From: Chionis minor
Taxonomy: Eukaryota; Chordata; Aves; Charadriiformes; Chionididae
DNA: 64,000 bases
Direction of reading: 5' to 3'
Assembly: GCA_013398295.1 (NCBI GenBank)
Contig: VZSF01010147.1
Span: 186,001 to 250,000, forward strand
Shown: positions 1 through 11,867 of the stretch, piece by piece
How the letters are laid out: each line of letters begins with the position of its first letter
Numbering within the stretch: position 1 is the stretch's first letter
Program-made: the position numbers and the translations under genes
Notes under the pieces: model-generated
The model's input: only the letters and a program-made list of their open reading frames with translations
What the model was told of the DNA's origin: nothing
The model's database searches: none

Positions 1-3000
1 CTGTGAAATAATTAAATGCTAGTTTTCAGATAATTGCTACTTAAATATTTTATCTCAGTAAAGACTAAACTATGACACCTGGAATGACCTGAATTTAAAT
101 CGGTTTGTGGAAAAGAAAAAGTTTTAATCTTTTCAGATAGAATTTACTTTAAAACTGAGTTATAGAATGGCAAAAATTCATCCAAAAAGGAATTATTTTT
201 AGAAACGTATAAGCAACTTTAAAAGCAGAATTTAGGTAAGAATTCCCTCTCTATTATAATATGCATTATCAGTTCCTGCTGCAGTACCATGTACTTACTT
301 TTTGCTTCTATTGAAATTCTTATTACTTAAAATTCTGGAAAGTAGTGCCTCTACTGATGGATGATGTGCTGTCAAGATAGCTACTGTTCTTCTTGATTGC
401 TATGGATATTATTCTTATATGATATGTTAATATGAGTGAAAATAATCAGTTTTAAGAACCACTTTCATATATTTCATTGTGCTGCTGGCTTCCATGTGTT
501 CTTCTAGTTTATGTATCACCTATTAGAAGTTAGTCTTGCCTCTGAACTTGATATAATGTGCTTTCTGGAAATTATAATTGACAAAACTAATAAAAATCTT
601 AAATTTTTTGGAAGTTTTGAAAGTACAGTATAAATATTCACAAGTTTGAACTTGATAGCCAATAAAAAATGTATTCTGCTAATTGTTTTCTCTGGAAAAG
701 CTTTTTATATCAAAACTTTTTATGAGCAGGCTTGATCTTTTATGTGGGTTTTTATTTACAGAAAGAACTTCTCTCTGTTTTCCTAGCATAGAAATTAACG
801 TCATGATTTGTGTCATGCAGTTCAGCATCTTGCCTCAAAGAAAATGGGCAAGTTTGGGATGAGTGAAGGAAAAAAAAAAGTCCTAAAGCCAGGAGTCCCC
901 AGCAGCACAAGAGAACCCAGAAGCAGGAACACCATGCTGGGACCTGCAAACAGAGAGTTACTGCAGATACATGGCTGCCCAAGAAGTAGCTGAACGGAAT
1001 AACCAGAAGGTAGCCCAGACTGCTTCAGCCTAATGCCCAGCTCCATTTCAATTTTTGGTGTGAACACGCAGCTGCAAAGTCGAGCTGGCTCTGTGCTGTC
1101 CAGATGTTTCAGAAGTTGCAGGGGCAGTCCAAGTGTGTGGTCACTTGCAGTTATGCATGTTCCTGACATCATTCAGTTTTACAGTGCTAGAAGACTTCAG
1201 TAGTCTGTGCTTTCTCTTCTGACTGATACGCTGTAAGGGAGGATAGGTAGAAAAGCCTGCAAGGAACTGAGCCTTTCTCTTACAGTGTAAGGGGCAACTG
1301 CAAAGTTGCTCTGCTTGCTGGGTTGTGACACAAAAGGGATATCGCACTCTTTCCATTAGGTTGGGTTTTTTAATAGAACATTGCCCTGACTGAGCTATGC
1401 CGCTCTCTGACATTGATCCTGTCAGCATCAGATCCACAATGCTAACAGAATGAGGTTTTACAAGGTTTTAAGACATGGACATCTAAATTTTCAACCCCGA
1501 CTGTAATCCTGTGTAAAGTAAAGTTCCAATCAACACCTAATAGTTCAAGAAAGACAACAGTACCTGTGGTCATACATAGAAGCAGCAAGGTAGGCACCTA
1601 ACCTATACCTGGAATATCTATTACTGTTCATAAGTCTGCAGAAAGCCAACTAGTTAAAAACAGGTTTTGTGAATCGTTCTCCTGGACTTGTTACTACAAA
1701 TTCCATCTGCACCACTTTTAAAGCCTGTACTATATTCATATTCACATTTTATTCTGTTTAATTTTTACCTCTTTCATATCACAAGAATTTGCCTTTTTCC
1801 TCTATCTTTTCTGTGTCTGCTAGAATAAATTAATCTTAATTTTGAAAACTGTATTTTTGCATTAATCTTACAGCTGTTGTTTCCCCACAGAGCTACACAT
1901 CCTTTTTTTTGGGCTGATGCCAGTTCTTGTTCAATTTACTGCTATGTTACTTTAGAGAATGTTTTTCCCTTGAGCAGTTGGTCAGTACTTACGGGTCTGA
2001 TGAAATTAGCACTGCCCGTTACTTTTCCGGTAATTGGGTCTCAAATGCCCAGTTGTGATTTCGGTTCTCTCTAGTTCCCCATTTGGCTGTCATCAATCCA
2101 TTCCCTGTACCACATTGCTGTCTCAGTTCCCCAAGCCTTTCCAAAGCCTTCAGTCTGAAGGTAATAACCAGATAGTAAAGGACAGGTAGAAAATTTTACA
2201 AAACTCATAGAAACTAAAAGGAGGATCTGAGGTTTTCTCAGCCAGTGCTGGTGTTGTGGCCTGATGCATGCCTTCCTGTGGGAATAAAGACTACTAAGAT
2301 GTCCGTTTGTGTAGTGATGCAGAAATATGCCTATGGTAATAATTTAATGTACTTGGTTCTTCACAAAATTATATGGTGGGCTGCAAGAACTAGCTCTCAA
2401 AAGTATCCATTATAAATTTGTTCATTAATTCAGATATGTTGCTGTTAATATACTAAAGGTAGTTTTTAAAAAAAAAAAAGCAGCATATTTACTGCATTCA
2501 TATTTCTCACTGTAATCAATTTCACAATTCCCAAGTCTTAACTCTCAGGAAAACATGCCTATATTTATATCTCTGGTTAACACCCATGATTTATAGTATC
2601 GCACACACACACTGTTAAGGTTTCAAATACCTTGCTTATGTGGTTTACTGTTGTTCTACTAATGTTGGATTTGGATCTACCCGATCCGAGTATTCTCAGC
2701 ATACTCCCTCTTCTAAGTTATTAAACTGTCAACAGAATTTATCTTGAAAAGAAACATTTCACATATAATTGGGTTAACACTTTTTAACACCTATATCTGC
2801 GATTTAGAATAAGAGGTCATTCTTGTTTCTCCATTACAATGTTCAAAGTATTTACATCAAGTTAAAATTTCTCGATTCAAATGTTCTTTCAGGATAGAAG
2901 CAAAACTGATTGTTTTGAAATGAAAATGGGATTTTAACCACCACTTCTTACTGATGGAAGATTTGAGGCAGACTGCCACTTTGAGTGGGGATTTTCTTAT

Positions 3001-4430
3001 TCTTAGAGACATCACAGCACTGTGAGAAGGTATGCTAATTTTCCCAATTGATAATACTTTTCTGGTCAATTTTAGAAAGTTCCCATTTAGAGGAAAAGTT
3101 AATTCAGTCTCCACTGCCATTTTAAGGTCTCCCTGCTGACAAAAGCACTTCTTTGTACAAATGAAAAAGCTTTAGCGACTGTGGGGGAAACTGAGCCAGC
3201 CAGCCATATTCACCTCTTCCCACCGGCGTGTAATAGAAAGATATGTTAGATAACTGCATGTGGTTTACAGTTATAATAGATCAGACCAGATATCAAAATC
3301 TTCAGTGAATTTAGGACTAAATCATAAAACATCCTCTTTCTTTCCTTAGCAGACAAAGAAATTTTTTTTCTTGCATTTGTGCATTGTGGAACCCTCTGTA
3401 GACAGACATACATCCTCCATGTGAATCCTCTGTGTTGATATTAACCTTTGTTCTACAGACCGGTCCTTTTCCTTAAAGACCTGACAGTGGAATTACGAAT
3501 ACAATCTAGACATCTCCCACTTTATTTTAGCTTAGTTAAAAGGTAGCCTGGAAGAAATCTGTTTTGCTTGCAAGCAAAGCCATGAGAAAACAAAGACCAA
3601 TAATCTGCTAGGAAGGCATGATTTTTTTCACCTTCACCAGTGATAGCGTCATTTATCTGTTGAATCTATAGAGACAGCTAAGTATTCTCTGTGCTAAATT
3701 ACTACTGTGAGGTACAGAAATGTGCTCTGCAGCATCTTTTCTGTTTTCCTTGTAGGTGTATGGCAAACAAGATTCATACGAAATGAGCATCAGCCAGTGA
3801 AAATGCAACTGTCTGAGTCACAAGCAGAACAAATTAGGCTATCAAATATTGCCATTAAAAAAAGATCTTCCATAAACATTATATACTGCATCTAAATCAC
3901 TGGGTTGTCAAATGGGAATTGGAGAAAGAGCTACGAGGATGACAAAGAATGCCTTCCAGCATGTCTTATTTGTGTACTACTGTGGTAGAATACCATATTC
4001 AGCATAAGTTCTGGAGAGGGATAACACCCATTACAATAAGAAATCAATGTTTAACTTAGGAAGATGGATGATTCTCTCTAGATGACTCTTATTTGTTATG
4101 AGATTACTGTAAATGTTCACTGAAGCATTATTTTTCCAAATGAAGAAGATAGGCACAGTGAGGACAAAAGGAGAGAGAATACCTAGCTTTCTCTGCCTAT
4201 ATATACATACAAAAACATATACATGCAGGCCTACACATGTACACATATGTCTATCCATGTACATAACCTTTATAATTTCAGAGGGCAGAAGCTAATATTC
4301 CTTACACCTTGGCTTGGAAGGCATTGTTTTAGCCACAACAAAGCATAGTCCTTACTTGGCTGCTCCCACCCTGCCCTGTGTAGTTCGGTCTGAGCCAGTC
4401 TGGTCTGGCCTCTTTATCATCTGCTAAAGT
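1..4430. other. Unique AT-rich DNA, no gene seen
   Basis: All six frames are broken by frequent stops; the open frames present are under about 120 codons and show no motif, membrane pattern or codon bias that I recognise. Small features only: a 12-base A run at 2468-2479, a short CA run at 2602-2612, a perfect 16-bp palindrome centred on TTGCAA at 3563-3578, and an alternating TA/CA-rich stretch at 4189-4264. I see no LINE or LTR remnant that I can name. Confidence 0.6.
4189..4264. repeat. TA/CA-rich simple sequence
   Basis: Alternating purine-pyrimidine DNA made of tat, cat and aca units (for example tatatatacatac and acatgtacacatatg). It is a degenerate dinucleotide-type low-complexity tract. 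The short open frames read across it on both strands are a by-product of its composition. Confidence 0.6.
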
Positions 4431-4511
4431 TTTAAAAATGTGTTCTCCTGTGTTTTGTCCAGCCACAGGCTTTGTCAGAACTACTTTCAATTTTACAATT
4501 AAATTTTCCAG

Positions 4512-4538
4512 ACAAAAAAAAAAAACAAAACAAAAAAA
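4512..4538 (+). repeat. A-rich tract
   Basis: A run of 12 A at 4514-4525 followed by CAAAACAAAAAAA. No gene-like sequence or CR1 body precedes it on the plus strand, so I do not read it as the tail of a retrocopy. It lies inside the longest open frame of the window (4438-4989) and gives that frame its lysine-rich segment. Confidence 0.7.
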
Positions 4539-4789
4539 CCCCCAGTGTGGTGAAGGAGAGGAAGACTCTATTCACCAAGCAATACATAGTTTCCAACCAG
4601 GCCTGTACCTTACAGGGAGCGGGTACTGGGTACTGGGTCTGCACCTTACCTCTGCGGCTCAGCAGTCTCCCCAGGCTGAAAAGCAAGCACAGAGAAAATA
4701 CGGCAGTGTTTGCACTCATCTTTGTGTAACTCTTTTTGCTAGTCCTGTGTACTGGTGGGGTGAATTTGCAAGGAGGGGACTGACAGTTA

Positions 4790-5310
4790 GTGCACCCCGG
4801 CCCCTGTTCAGGCTCCACCACACCACTGCCCCCGGACCTGGTGGCTCGGCCTGGCTGGGCCCGGCCAAGGCACCTGCCATGCTGCGCCCCACTGGCAACG
4901 CTCCATTGGAACATAATGCAGATATGACAAAAATACACTTTTCCCTTCAGCTGCAGAACTTTTCTTCCCTCCGGCAGGAGCGGGATTAAACTTGTTGCAG
5001 CGCTGACTGCTGCCTCAGCGCCTGTGCCTCCATCTCAGAGGCTGGGGCTGGGAGGAGGCCAAGCCCGGCTGGGCGCCTCACTGGGGCGCTGGGGAGCCCA
5101 GCCCCTGGGTGCAATGAGGGTGTCGGTGTCTGTGGACACAGGGCTGATGCCACCAGGCTGCTGCTCGGCAGGAACCTGCCCTGTCCGTCCCTGCAGCGGC
5201 GGCTGAGTCCCTGGCACATGAGGGTGGCTGCGTGAACGGGCCCAGCGGAGATGCGCAGAGGGCTGCGGGTGCCAGCACGCTCTGCAGAGAGGGTGTCGGG
5301 GGCAGTAGCT
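4790..5310. promoter_or_regulatory. GC-rich, CpG-rich island
   Basis: This segment stands out sharply from the surrounding AT-rich DNA. By eye it holds about 25 CpG in about 520 bases, with the densest part at 5161-5300 (about 11 CpG). It could be a weak CpG-island promoter for a non-coding transcript, a GC-biased relic, or the edge of an old exon. Several long open frames cover it on both strands, the longest being 183 codons at 4438-4989 on plus, but they overlap one another and show no family motif. They are what stop-poor GC-rich DNA gives by chance. No TATA box or recognisable first exon was found. Confidence 0.4.
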
Positions 5311-5330
5311 GTGTTTAATTAACTTTAACA

Positions 5331-5635
5331 AACTCGAGTTGGCTTTTTACGGGTGTTTGGCAACATTTACAAATAATGGCACGTTAATTAAGGATGCTTT
5401 ACAAGGAAACTCGTCTGGAAGCAGAAGTTCTATCAAACCCTAATACCCCATTACTTCCTGTAGGATTAATTCTTTTTTTTCCCCAATCATATGGGCCACA
5501 ATAATAAAACTGAGTAAATATTATTAATAATAATAATCTCAGTTAAAACTGAGACACACCTCTCCTTATTTTCAACAGGTAGTATAATGCAGTGTTTATT
5601 AGGAATTAAATGAAGGTTTTCACAAATGGAATAAG
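5331..5635. other. AT-rich spacer with short TAA microsatellite
   Basis: Unique AT-rich sequence between the GC island and the CR1. It contains a TAA/ATT-rich stretch at about 5510-5537. No coding signal seen. Confidence 0.6.
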
Positions 5636-6636
5636 GACCACTCACCACTTGGACATCAACCCATTGAATGTAACTCTTTAAGTGCGACCATCCAATCAGT
5701 CCCTTATCCACCAAATGAACCATCCATCAAATCCATGCCTCTCCAGTTTAGAGACCAGGATGTCATGCAGTACAGTGTCAAATGCCTTGCACAAATCCAT
5801 CTGGATGACATCTGTTGCTCTGCCTGTAACCTGTAACCTCATCATACAAAGCCACCAAATTTGTCAGGCACGATATGCCCTTGGTGAAGCCATGTTGGCT
5901 GCCACCAACCACCTCCTTATTTTCCATGTGCCCTAGCAGAGTTTCCAGGAGGATCTGCTTCATGATCTTGCTGGGCACAGAGGTGAGACCGAGCAGCCTG
6001 TAGTTCCCTGGGTCATCTTTTTTACTCTTTTTGATAATGGGGGTTACGTTCCCCCTTTTCCAGTCAGCGGGAACTTTACCAGACTGCCTCTACTTCTCAA
6101 ATATGATTGATAGTGGCTTGGCAACTACATCCACCAGTTCCCTCAGGACCCACGAATGAATCTTATCAGGTCCCATGGACTTGTACATGTTCAGGTTCTT
6201 CAGCTGGTCTTGGACCTGGTCTTCTCCTACAGTGGGCAGTACCTCATTCTCCCAGTCCCTGCCTTTATCTTCTGCAGCTTGGGTGGTGTGGTTAGAGCCT
6301 TAACCAGTGAAGACTGAGGCAAAAAAGTTGTTGAGTACCTCAGCTTTCTCCATGTTTTGAGTGACCAGGTCACCCGTTTCCTTCCTGAGTGGGCCCACAT
6401 CTTCCCTAGTTTTCCTTTTGTCACTGCTATAGCATAGAAGGCTTTCTTCTTGCCCCTGATGCCCCTGGCTAGATTTAACCCTGTCTGGGCTTTAGCTTTC
6501 CTAACCTGATCCCTGTCTGGACAATTTCTCTGTATTTCTCCCAGGCTACCTGTCCTTGCTTCCACCCTCTGTAGACTTCCTTTTTCTGTTTTTGTGTTTG
6601 AGGTTGTCCAGATAATTTATTTTGATCCATTCATCT
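5636..6636 (-). mobile_element. CR1 LINE fragment, reverse-transcriptase region
   Basis: Read on the minus strand, this is the start and early fingers/palm part of the CR1 ORF2 reverse transcriptase, a non-LTR retrotransposon protein that copies its own RNA at a nicked target. The minus strand shows [16 protein letters not shown] at 6303-6350, typical of the N-terminal RT region of avian CR1, and [20 protein letters not shown] near 5835-5894, the conserved motif before the first catalytic aspartate region. The two lie in different frames, and the sequence between them has stops, so the copy is dead. The 5' end (right side, about 6636) and the 3' end (left, about 5636) are both truncated: the catalytic [FY]ADD box, the ORF2 C-terminus and the 3' octamer tail are missing. 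Boundaries are good to about 20 bases. Confidence 0.93.
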
Positions 6637-7868
6637 CATATACATATATACATATTTATTCATACATATGTAAAAAAAAGTGTTTTAACAAAATTCACCC
6701 TAGCCAACAAAAATGAAGGCAGAAAATCACATGTAGCCAGCACATGATAAAATGTATAAAATAGGACATAACAGTGTATTTGTTCTGCCCTATTACTCAT
6801 CATCCTAGTTTATTCTCATAGAGAATATGAATTATTCATTTTTAAGCACAATGGGAAAACATTAGTACCATTTAATGGCCAAGTGGGATTTTCTAATGAA
6901 AGACTTGTGAGTCAGGTTTATTGTAATGAGGAACATTTTTACAAGAACAGGTATTAAGTGTGAGAAGTAGTCCTAACTTCTTGTTTGGAGTGTGGCATCC
7001 TGGGTCATAAAACCAGATAGCTGCATTTTGGTTATCACTAGAGAAAATGAAAAATGGATCACAGAGCTTTCTTTTTCTAAAATAAAAATCAGTGTGTAAA
7101 ATAGCCCCAATTAGTAAACCATACTGGCTATATTCCTAATAACAGAGCAAATTACCAGCATAATAACAAACACACTGGAACAAAAAGGGAAAAATATTTG
7201 GAAAATTTAAGTTAAATATAATGATGATCAATCTCAAGACCTTTCCCTGAGAGGCAATGAAGAGGCATGTGGGAAAGTGAGACACCACGAGCGGGGAGTC
7301 GTGTGGTAATGGGGTGTTTGTAAGCTGGAAGAAGAATAGGCAAGATAAGTCTTATTAATGCAAGTTTTGTGTACAACATAGAGATTGATATTTCAAAGAG
7401 ACCGGGGGGCTTGATGTATGTTTCCTATGCTAAAAGTCTAGGTTTGTTGCCTTCTGACACTTGCTGCAAAGCCAAGGACCTGACTGGCTCAGGTGATAGT
7501 TCCACCAAATTAAAACATAGGAGATATAAAAGAGCAATCAATGTTAAATAGATATTTCTGAAACAGAAAATCCGCACTGCTGGTCTTCTCTGGATAATAC
7601 TAAGGCCAGTCAGTGAGCTGGGAAAACTTTGTGATGAGCGTTACTGAATAAGTTTATCCTGGTTTGAAGGAAAAAAAAAAAGTAAATCTAACATTGTTTT
7701 ACTTGCCCCTATGCCCTCTCATTTTTTTTCCCAAATGATGGTGCAAGCATAGTCTTCAAAGCATCTTATAGTTTTTTAGGAATTGTGGAAGTATGACACA
7801 ATCATTTTTTATTTCTGTTTCCCAGAATCAGACAGAAGTGTATGGCTCCAGGAAAAGATTTTTTTGTC

Positions 7869-7885
7869 TTTTTTTTTTTTTTTTT
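7869..7885. repeat. T17 homopolymer
   Basis: An uninterrupted run of 17 T. On the minus strand it would be an A17 tract, but nothing gene-like or LINE-like lies on its 5' side in that orientation, so I list it only as simple sequence. Confidence 0.85.
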
Positions 7886-8664
7886 AAGATCAAGACCCCT
7901 ACATATATTCACCCTCTCCTGTCTTACTGACAGCATTTATCCTTGTCTTAAAAGACTTACCTGTCTTATAATGGTGCCACTGTTTTGCTGAAACCAATAG
8001 AAACATTTATGAAAAATAAAGATGAAAATGAGCCAGACCTTGCTGGACTGGTGGCAAAGCAGGCTGTGTAGCACATGCAGGAATCAGTGCATAGTGGGCA
8101 GGATATAGATGGAAAAAGTATCAGAATTGTCTGGGTCAGGTCTGGGGCCACAAGCAGTATCATAATATTTCAGAATATTTTTCCACTCAAAATTTATCTT
8201 CTGGGAAAAGAAATAAGGCTTTTGCCTTATACAGTAGCTATAAAATTGGTGCTGAAGTGTGACCTGGAGAACTAGTACTGCAAATGATCATTATGGAAAA
8301 AGAAATGGGCTCAGTGGAACAGATGGATAAAGGTTTAGCAATAATAACACCACCTGCAAGTAGGCATCCAGCAGTCATGGAAATGAAGGCTCAGGATTTC
8401 AACTCAGGGAGCAAAATGAGTTGTGCCTGCTCTGAGGAAGACATTTTCTTGATAAAGACACTAGTCAGTATTTTGAAATTAGATAGGTCATAATTTGAAG
8501 TTTCCAGTTAACTAAATCCATTACTCATTGCTAAGGACCGAGTCCAATTTCTCTCTAGTTCCCAGAATGTTTTTGATTCTCACTACTAAAATGCTTTGAT
8601 TCAACATTCAGCATTTCTTGAAGAGGTCTACGCGTCATCCATTTGCAGACACTGTAATTTCATT

Positions 8665-8705
8665 TTTAAAGCTGTTTAATCTGGCTGTTTTAAAGCTGTT
8701 TAATC
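8665..8705 (+). repeat. Short tandem duplication, about 23-bp period
   Basis: TTTAAAGCTGTTTAATCT occurs at 8665-8682 and again at 8688-8705, separated by 5 bases. The two copies are identical over 18 bases, which suggests a recent slippage or repair duplication. Confidence 0.8.
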
Positions 8706-8977
8706 TAGAACAAGGCACTTACTCTAAAATATACACATCCACACCAGAGTTATTCGAGGGTAGATTTTTGGAATTAACTTCCATCCCTAAATGAGAATTT
8801 TTTAAATGTGCTTAAATGATTTAGGTGCATGGGACATTTTAAATTGGGTGAAAGTTTCTGAAAACTCTTATACATGCTTATATTTGATACAACATACATG
8901 TCACCATACAACCATGAACCAAAAAGTTCAAAAAATCATTGAACCATTTGTTTTGTCCAAGTCACAAAATGAAGTCT

Positions 8978-8982
8978 GTTAC
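8978..8982 (+). repeat. Target-site duplication, left copy
   Basis: GTTAC directly abutting the LTR end; identical to 9336-9340. Confidence 0.88.
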
Positions 8983-9335
8983 TGTCGTGGTTTGGCCTCA
9001 GCCGGCACAAAGAACCACGCGGCCGCTCACCCAAACCTCGCAGCAGCGAGGGAAAATTGGAATAAAACGGCAAAAACTCGTGGGTTGAGATAAAAAGCAA
9101 TTTAACAGAACAACAAAGAAAAATTGACAAAACAACAATAGCACTGGCAGAGGAATGTATAAATAGGGGTACCGTACCGACGCGCACCGACCGGACCCGG
9201 ACCGTCCCCGCCCGCTCCCAAACTGGGAACTCCCCTCCCCGGCCAGCTCCCCCTAAATACTAGGAATGGCGTCACGTGGTGTGGAATACCTGTGCTGGGC
9301 CAGATATTAACCCTGTCCCTGCCGGAACCAGGACA
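8983..9335 (-). mobile_element. Solo LTR of an avian endogenous retrovirus
   Basis: On the minus strand it begins TGTCCTGGTTCCGGC and ends AACCACGACA, so it has TG...CA ends with imperfect inverted termini. It is flanked on both sides by the 5-bp direct repeat GTTAC (8978-8982 and 9336-9340), the hallmark of integration. The termini and the segment AACCCACGAGTTTT near the U5 start match, from memory, a widespread avian LTR family. A 5-bp duplication favours ERVL-like integrases over the 4-bp or 6-bp classes. Only one LTR is present with no internal sequence, so the provirus was removed by LTR-LTR recombination. Promoter-like elements on the minus strand are AGTATTTAGG (9252-9261) and TATTTATA (9158-9165). 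At 353 bp it looks short, with most of U3 apparently missing compared with the family form I remember. CpG content is unusually high, which suggests a fairly young insertion. Confidence 0.88.
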
Positions 9336-9340
9336 GTTAC
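9336..9340 (+). repeat. Target-site duplication, right copy
   Basis: GTTAC directly abutting the other LTR end; identical to 8978-8982. The perfect match argues that both LTR boundaries are intact. Confidence 0.88.
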
Positions 9341-9965
9341 ATAATGCCCAGTAGTAATTATACATTTGATTATGAGACTTGATTCTTTCTAATTTTGGTT
9401 GCTGCAATTGTTATCCCATTGTCACAGTTCAAAGTATTCCACAGTGGATTTTAAAGACATAAATTTAGTCTTATCATATCATTTTATACTTACTGTAAAA
9501 TATCAGTCAAAATGTAGCCAACATTTTTTAATTCTCATTGTACAATCTGTGTTTGCTTCAGTACATTCAGAGGTATGCTTGTGAGAATGTGATGGCTCCA
9601 TAGGGAGCTCTGCTGATCATTTAATTTTCTTTATTCACTCTGAGAAAAAAAGAACATGTTAATTATATAGTCATATAGACATATAAGCATGTCTGGTGTG
9701 CTTAAGTGCTTTGTGAACTCAGTCCAAGACAGACACATGTATGAAGAGGAGTAATACAAATAGCTGCTGGATCATCCCGAACTTCCCCTTCTTCGTCTGA
9801 AACATCCCTAATGCATGGGGTGTCACACAGTTAATGCCTGCACGGGCCATCTTCGCCATCTCTGTGGGTGAGATAGCATTGTTTACCGTTATATCCCATT
9901 CCGTAAAACTGTATTTGATTAAGTGCTTTATATTTTGCAAAGCAGTGTAAAATGCAGTATTATAT

Positions 9966-9981
9966 AAAAAAAAAAAAAAAA
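9966..9981. repeat. A16 homopolymer
   Basis: Sixteen consecutive A following tatat. No retrocopy body is visible upstream. Confidence 0.85.
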
Positions 9982-10900
9982 GGAAAGGTTTACAAGCTGC
10001 AAAAAAAAGCTTATGTTACAATGGCCTCAGAGTGATTCTCTGGTTAAGTCAATTTTAATGTATACTCTGTGGTTTGGGCAACAGTTCTCCACCCCATACA
10101 ATAAACAAAGTTTTACTATGACCAAGAATTATTTGGATGTAGAAGTACAGACTGTAAAGTAGAGTGACAAATAAAGGTAATTGGACAACTTCTTTAGAAC
10201 GGGTCATGAAACGTCGGCTCCTGCGGTGCCTCCACTATGACTGGTATGCTAAATAAGGATGAATTTTTAATTATTTAATGACATTTTACCATTAGAACAT
10301 TACATTGCTTTCTTTTTCTTTTAACAAGGAACATAATTTAACTAAACTTGTAGTTCTGATAATGATTATACTCGTTACATACACCAATAATCACATGCCT
10401 TTCTCAGAGATCTCCTAGTTACAATAAAATTAGTGTCATCCCAGAGTGGTTTAAAGTCCCTTAATGAGGCATGGAATGTCACCACACTTTGGTGGAAATT
10501 CATGCCCAGGAGAGAAGTTCTAGCACAGAAATTAACCAGATCACTTTTGCAATACAAGAACTAGACATGCTTTCTGTTCCTTTCTCACTGAAAGACCTTA
10601 TTTCTTCCGTCTGGTTTACCAATGTCCTCCAGAACTTTCAAACACAACAGAAAATACTAAATTAAAAACAGTTTAAAAACTATCACTGCAGAAAGACGAT
10701 TGTCTACATGTAGCAATTTCAAAGTACTGTTAGTAATTGTTGTAGGTATGTGCACACAATTCCTTTGCTGCTCATCTGTCCAGAAAAACTCCCTTAAAGG
10801 ATAATTCTACCTAGTCAGCCTTAGCGCTCTAGTAAAATATACGAATACAAATACCACAAGTTTTTTTCCTCTTCTCTCTACTTTTCTGATTAGAAAAGTG

Positions 10901-10919
10901 ACAAACAAACAAACAAACA
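10901..10919. repeat. (ACAA)n microsatellite
   Basis: Four to five perfect ACAA/AAAC units. Confidence 0.85.
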
Positions 10920-11867
10920 GTAATAGAAGAAAAAGAAAACAACAAAAACCAAGAGCCGGCAGATAGAAAAGCAATGTTGAAAGCCTTTGAATTTAACTTC
11001 CCCTGACAAGCTGCCTCGATGTTCATTGTGAAGATAGAGACTTGTAAAGAGAGGAAATCAGCTGTCAAAACTAATGCTGCAGGAATCAGAGTGAAAGCAG
11101 GCATGGAAGGCTGAATGAAAATGTCTTTGAAACATCTGGAGGTTTCGTCAACTGTAAGAAGTCTTGCCTTAAAATAACCAGCTGTTTTATGTGTATGAGC
11201 AGTGTGTTATAGACAAATTACTGTGGAAAGCTAAATAGATTTTAATGAATATGCAGGTTACTTATGTAACAGAACTTTTCTTATCAAAATGAAGAAGCTG
11301 AAACTGGAAATGCCTCGTTCTCTACCATTTTAAAAGAAGTATATGAATCCCTTTACAAGATGTTTTAAAATATTGCCTTCTTAAGTGTCCTTTTTTCAAT
11401 ATTGGGGAGGGCTGAAATAATGTGTTTTCTAACAACTTTGCATAACTGTGTCATACAGAAAATGGTCCTATGCTTTATTCATGCTATTCTTTATGTGAGA
11501 AATTTATAAGTTTTATTTTCTAACCTTTCTAAAAAAGGGGAAAGGGGAAAGGTCATACACATTCTCAGGCTCCAGTCAGAATTTACCTAAGTGTTCAGTT
11601 GCACCTGGAACTAGAAATTCCAATATCGGTTTATTTCTAGGGCTTATGTCCTCACCTTATTTTAGGTTGATTTGATTAGCCCAAAAGAAACTAAATGAAA
11701 GATTAAGCCACAACACATAATTACATTGGCTTCCAATAAGAATACAGTCACTTTCTAATTCTCAAATAATTAGCAATCATATTGCATCAATCCTTTTACC
11801 AGAGAAGAGATTCTACTTTAAAATCGGTCAATTGTTAAATGAATGAACTGGTCCCAGTAAATGCAAA

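Larger units (their letters stand above)
6637..8977. other. Unique AT-rich DNA, no gene seen
   Basis: Starts with a TA/CA-rich patch (6640-6680) right at the truncated CR1 edge. It holds a 17-base T run (7869-7885) and a near-perfect duplication of about 18 bases (8665-8682 and 8688-8705). The open frames here are at most about 70 codons, have no recognisable motif and no convincing splice context. Confidence 0.6.
9341..11867. other. Mostly unique AT-rich DNA
   Basis: Contains a 16-base A run (9966-9981), a short ACAA microsatellite (10901-10919), a doubled AAAGGGG motif (11533-11550), and one CpG-retaining open segment (9755-9895, minus strand) that I could not assign. No known repeat or gene recognised. 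Confidence 0.6.

Noticed and set aside
4438..4989. Longest open frame of the window, 183 codons, plus strand
   Set aside because: It spans a poly-A tract and the GC-rich island, is overlapped by a 168-codon frame on the other strand, and has no domain, signal peptide or splice logic. Stop-poor GC-rich sequence explains it.
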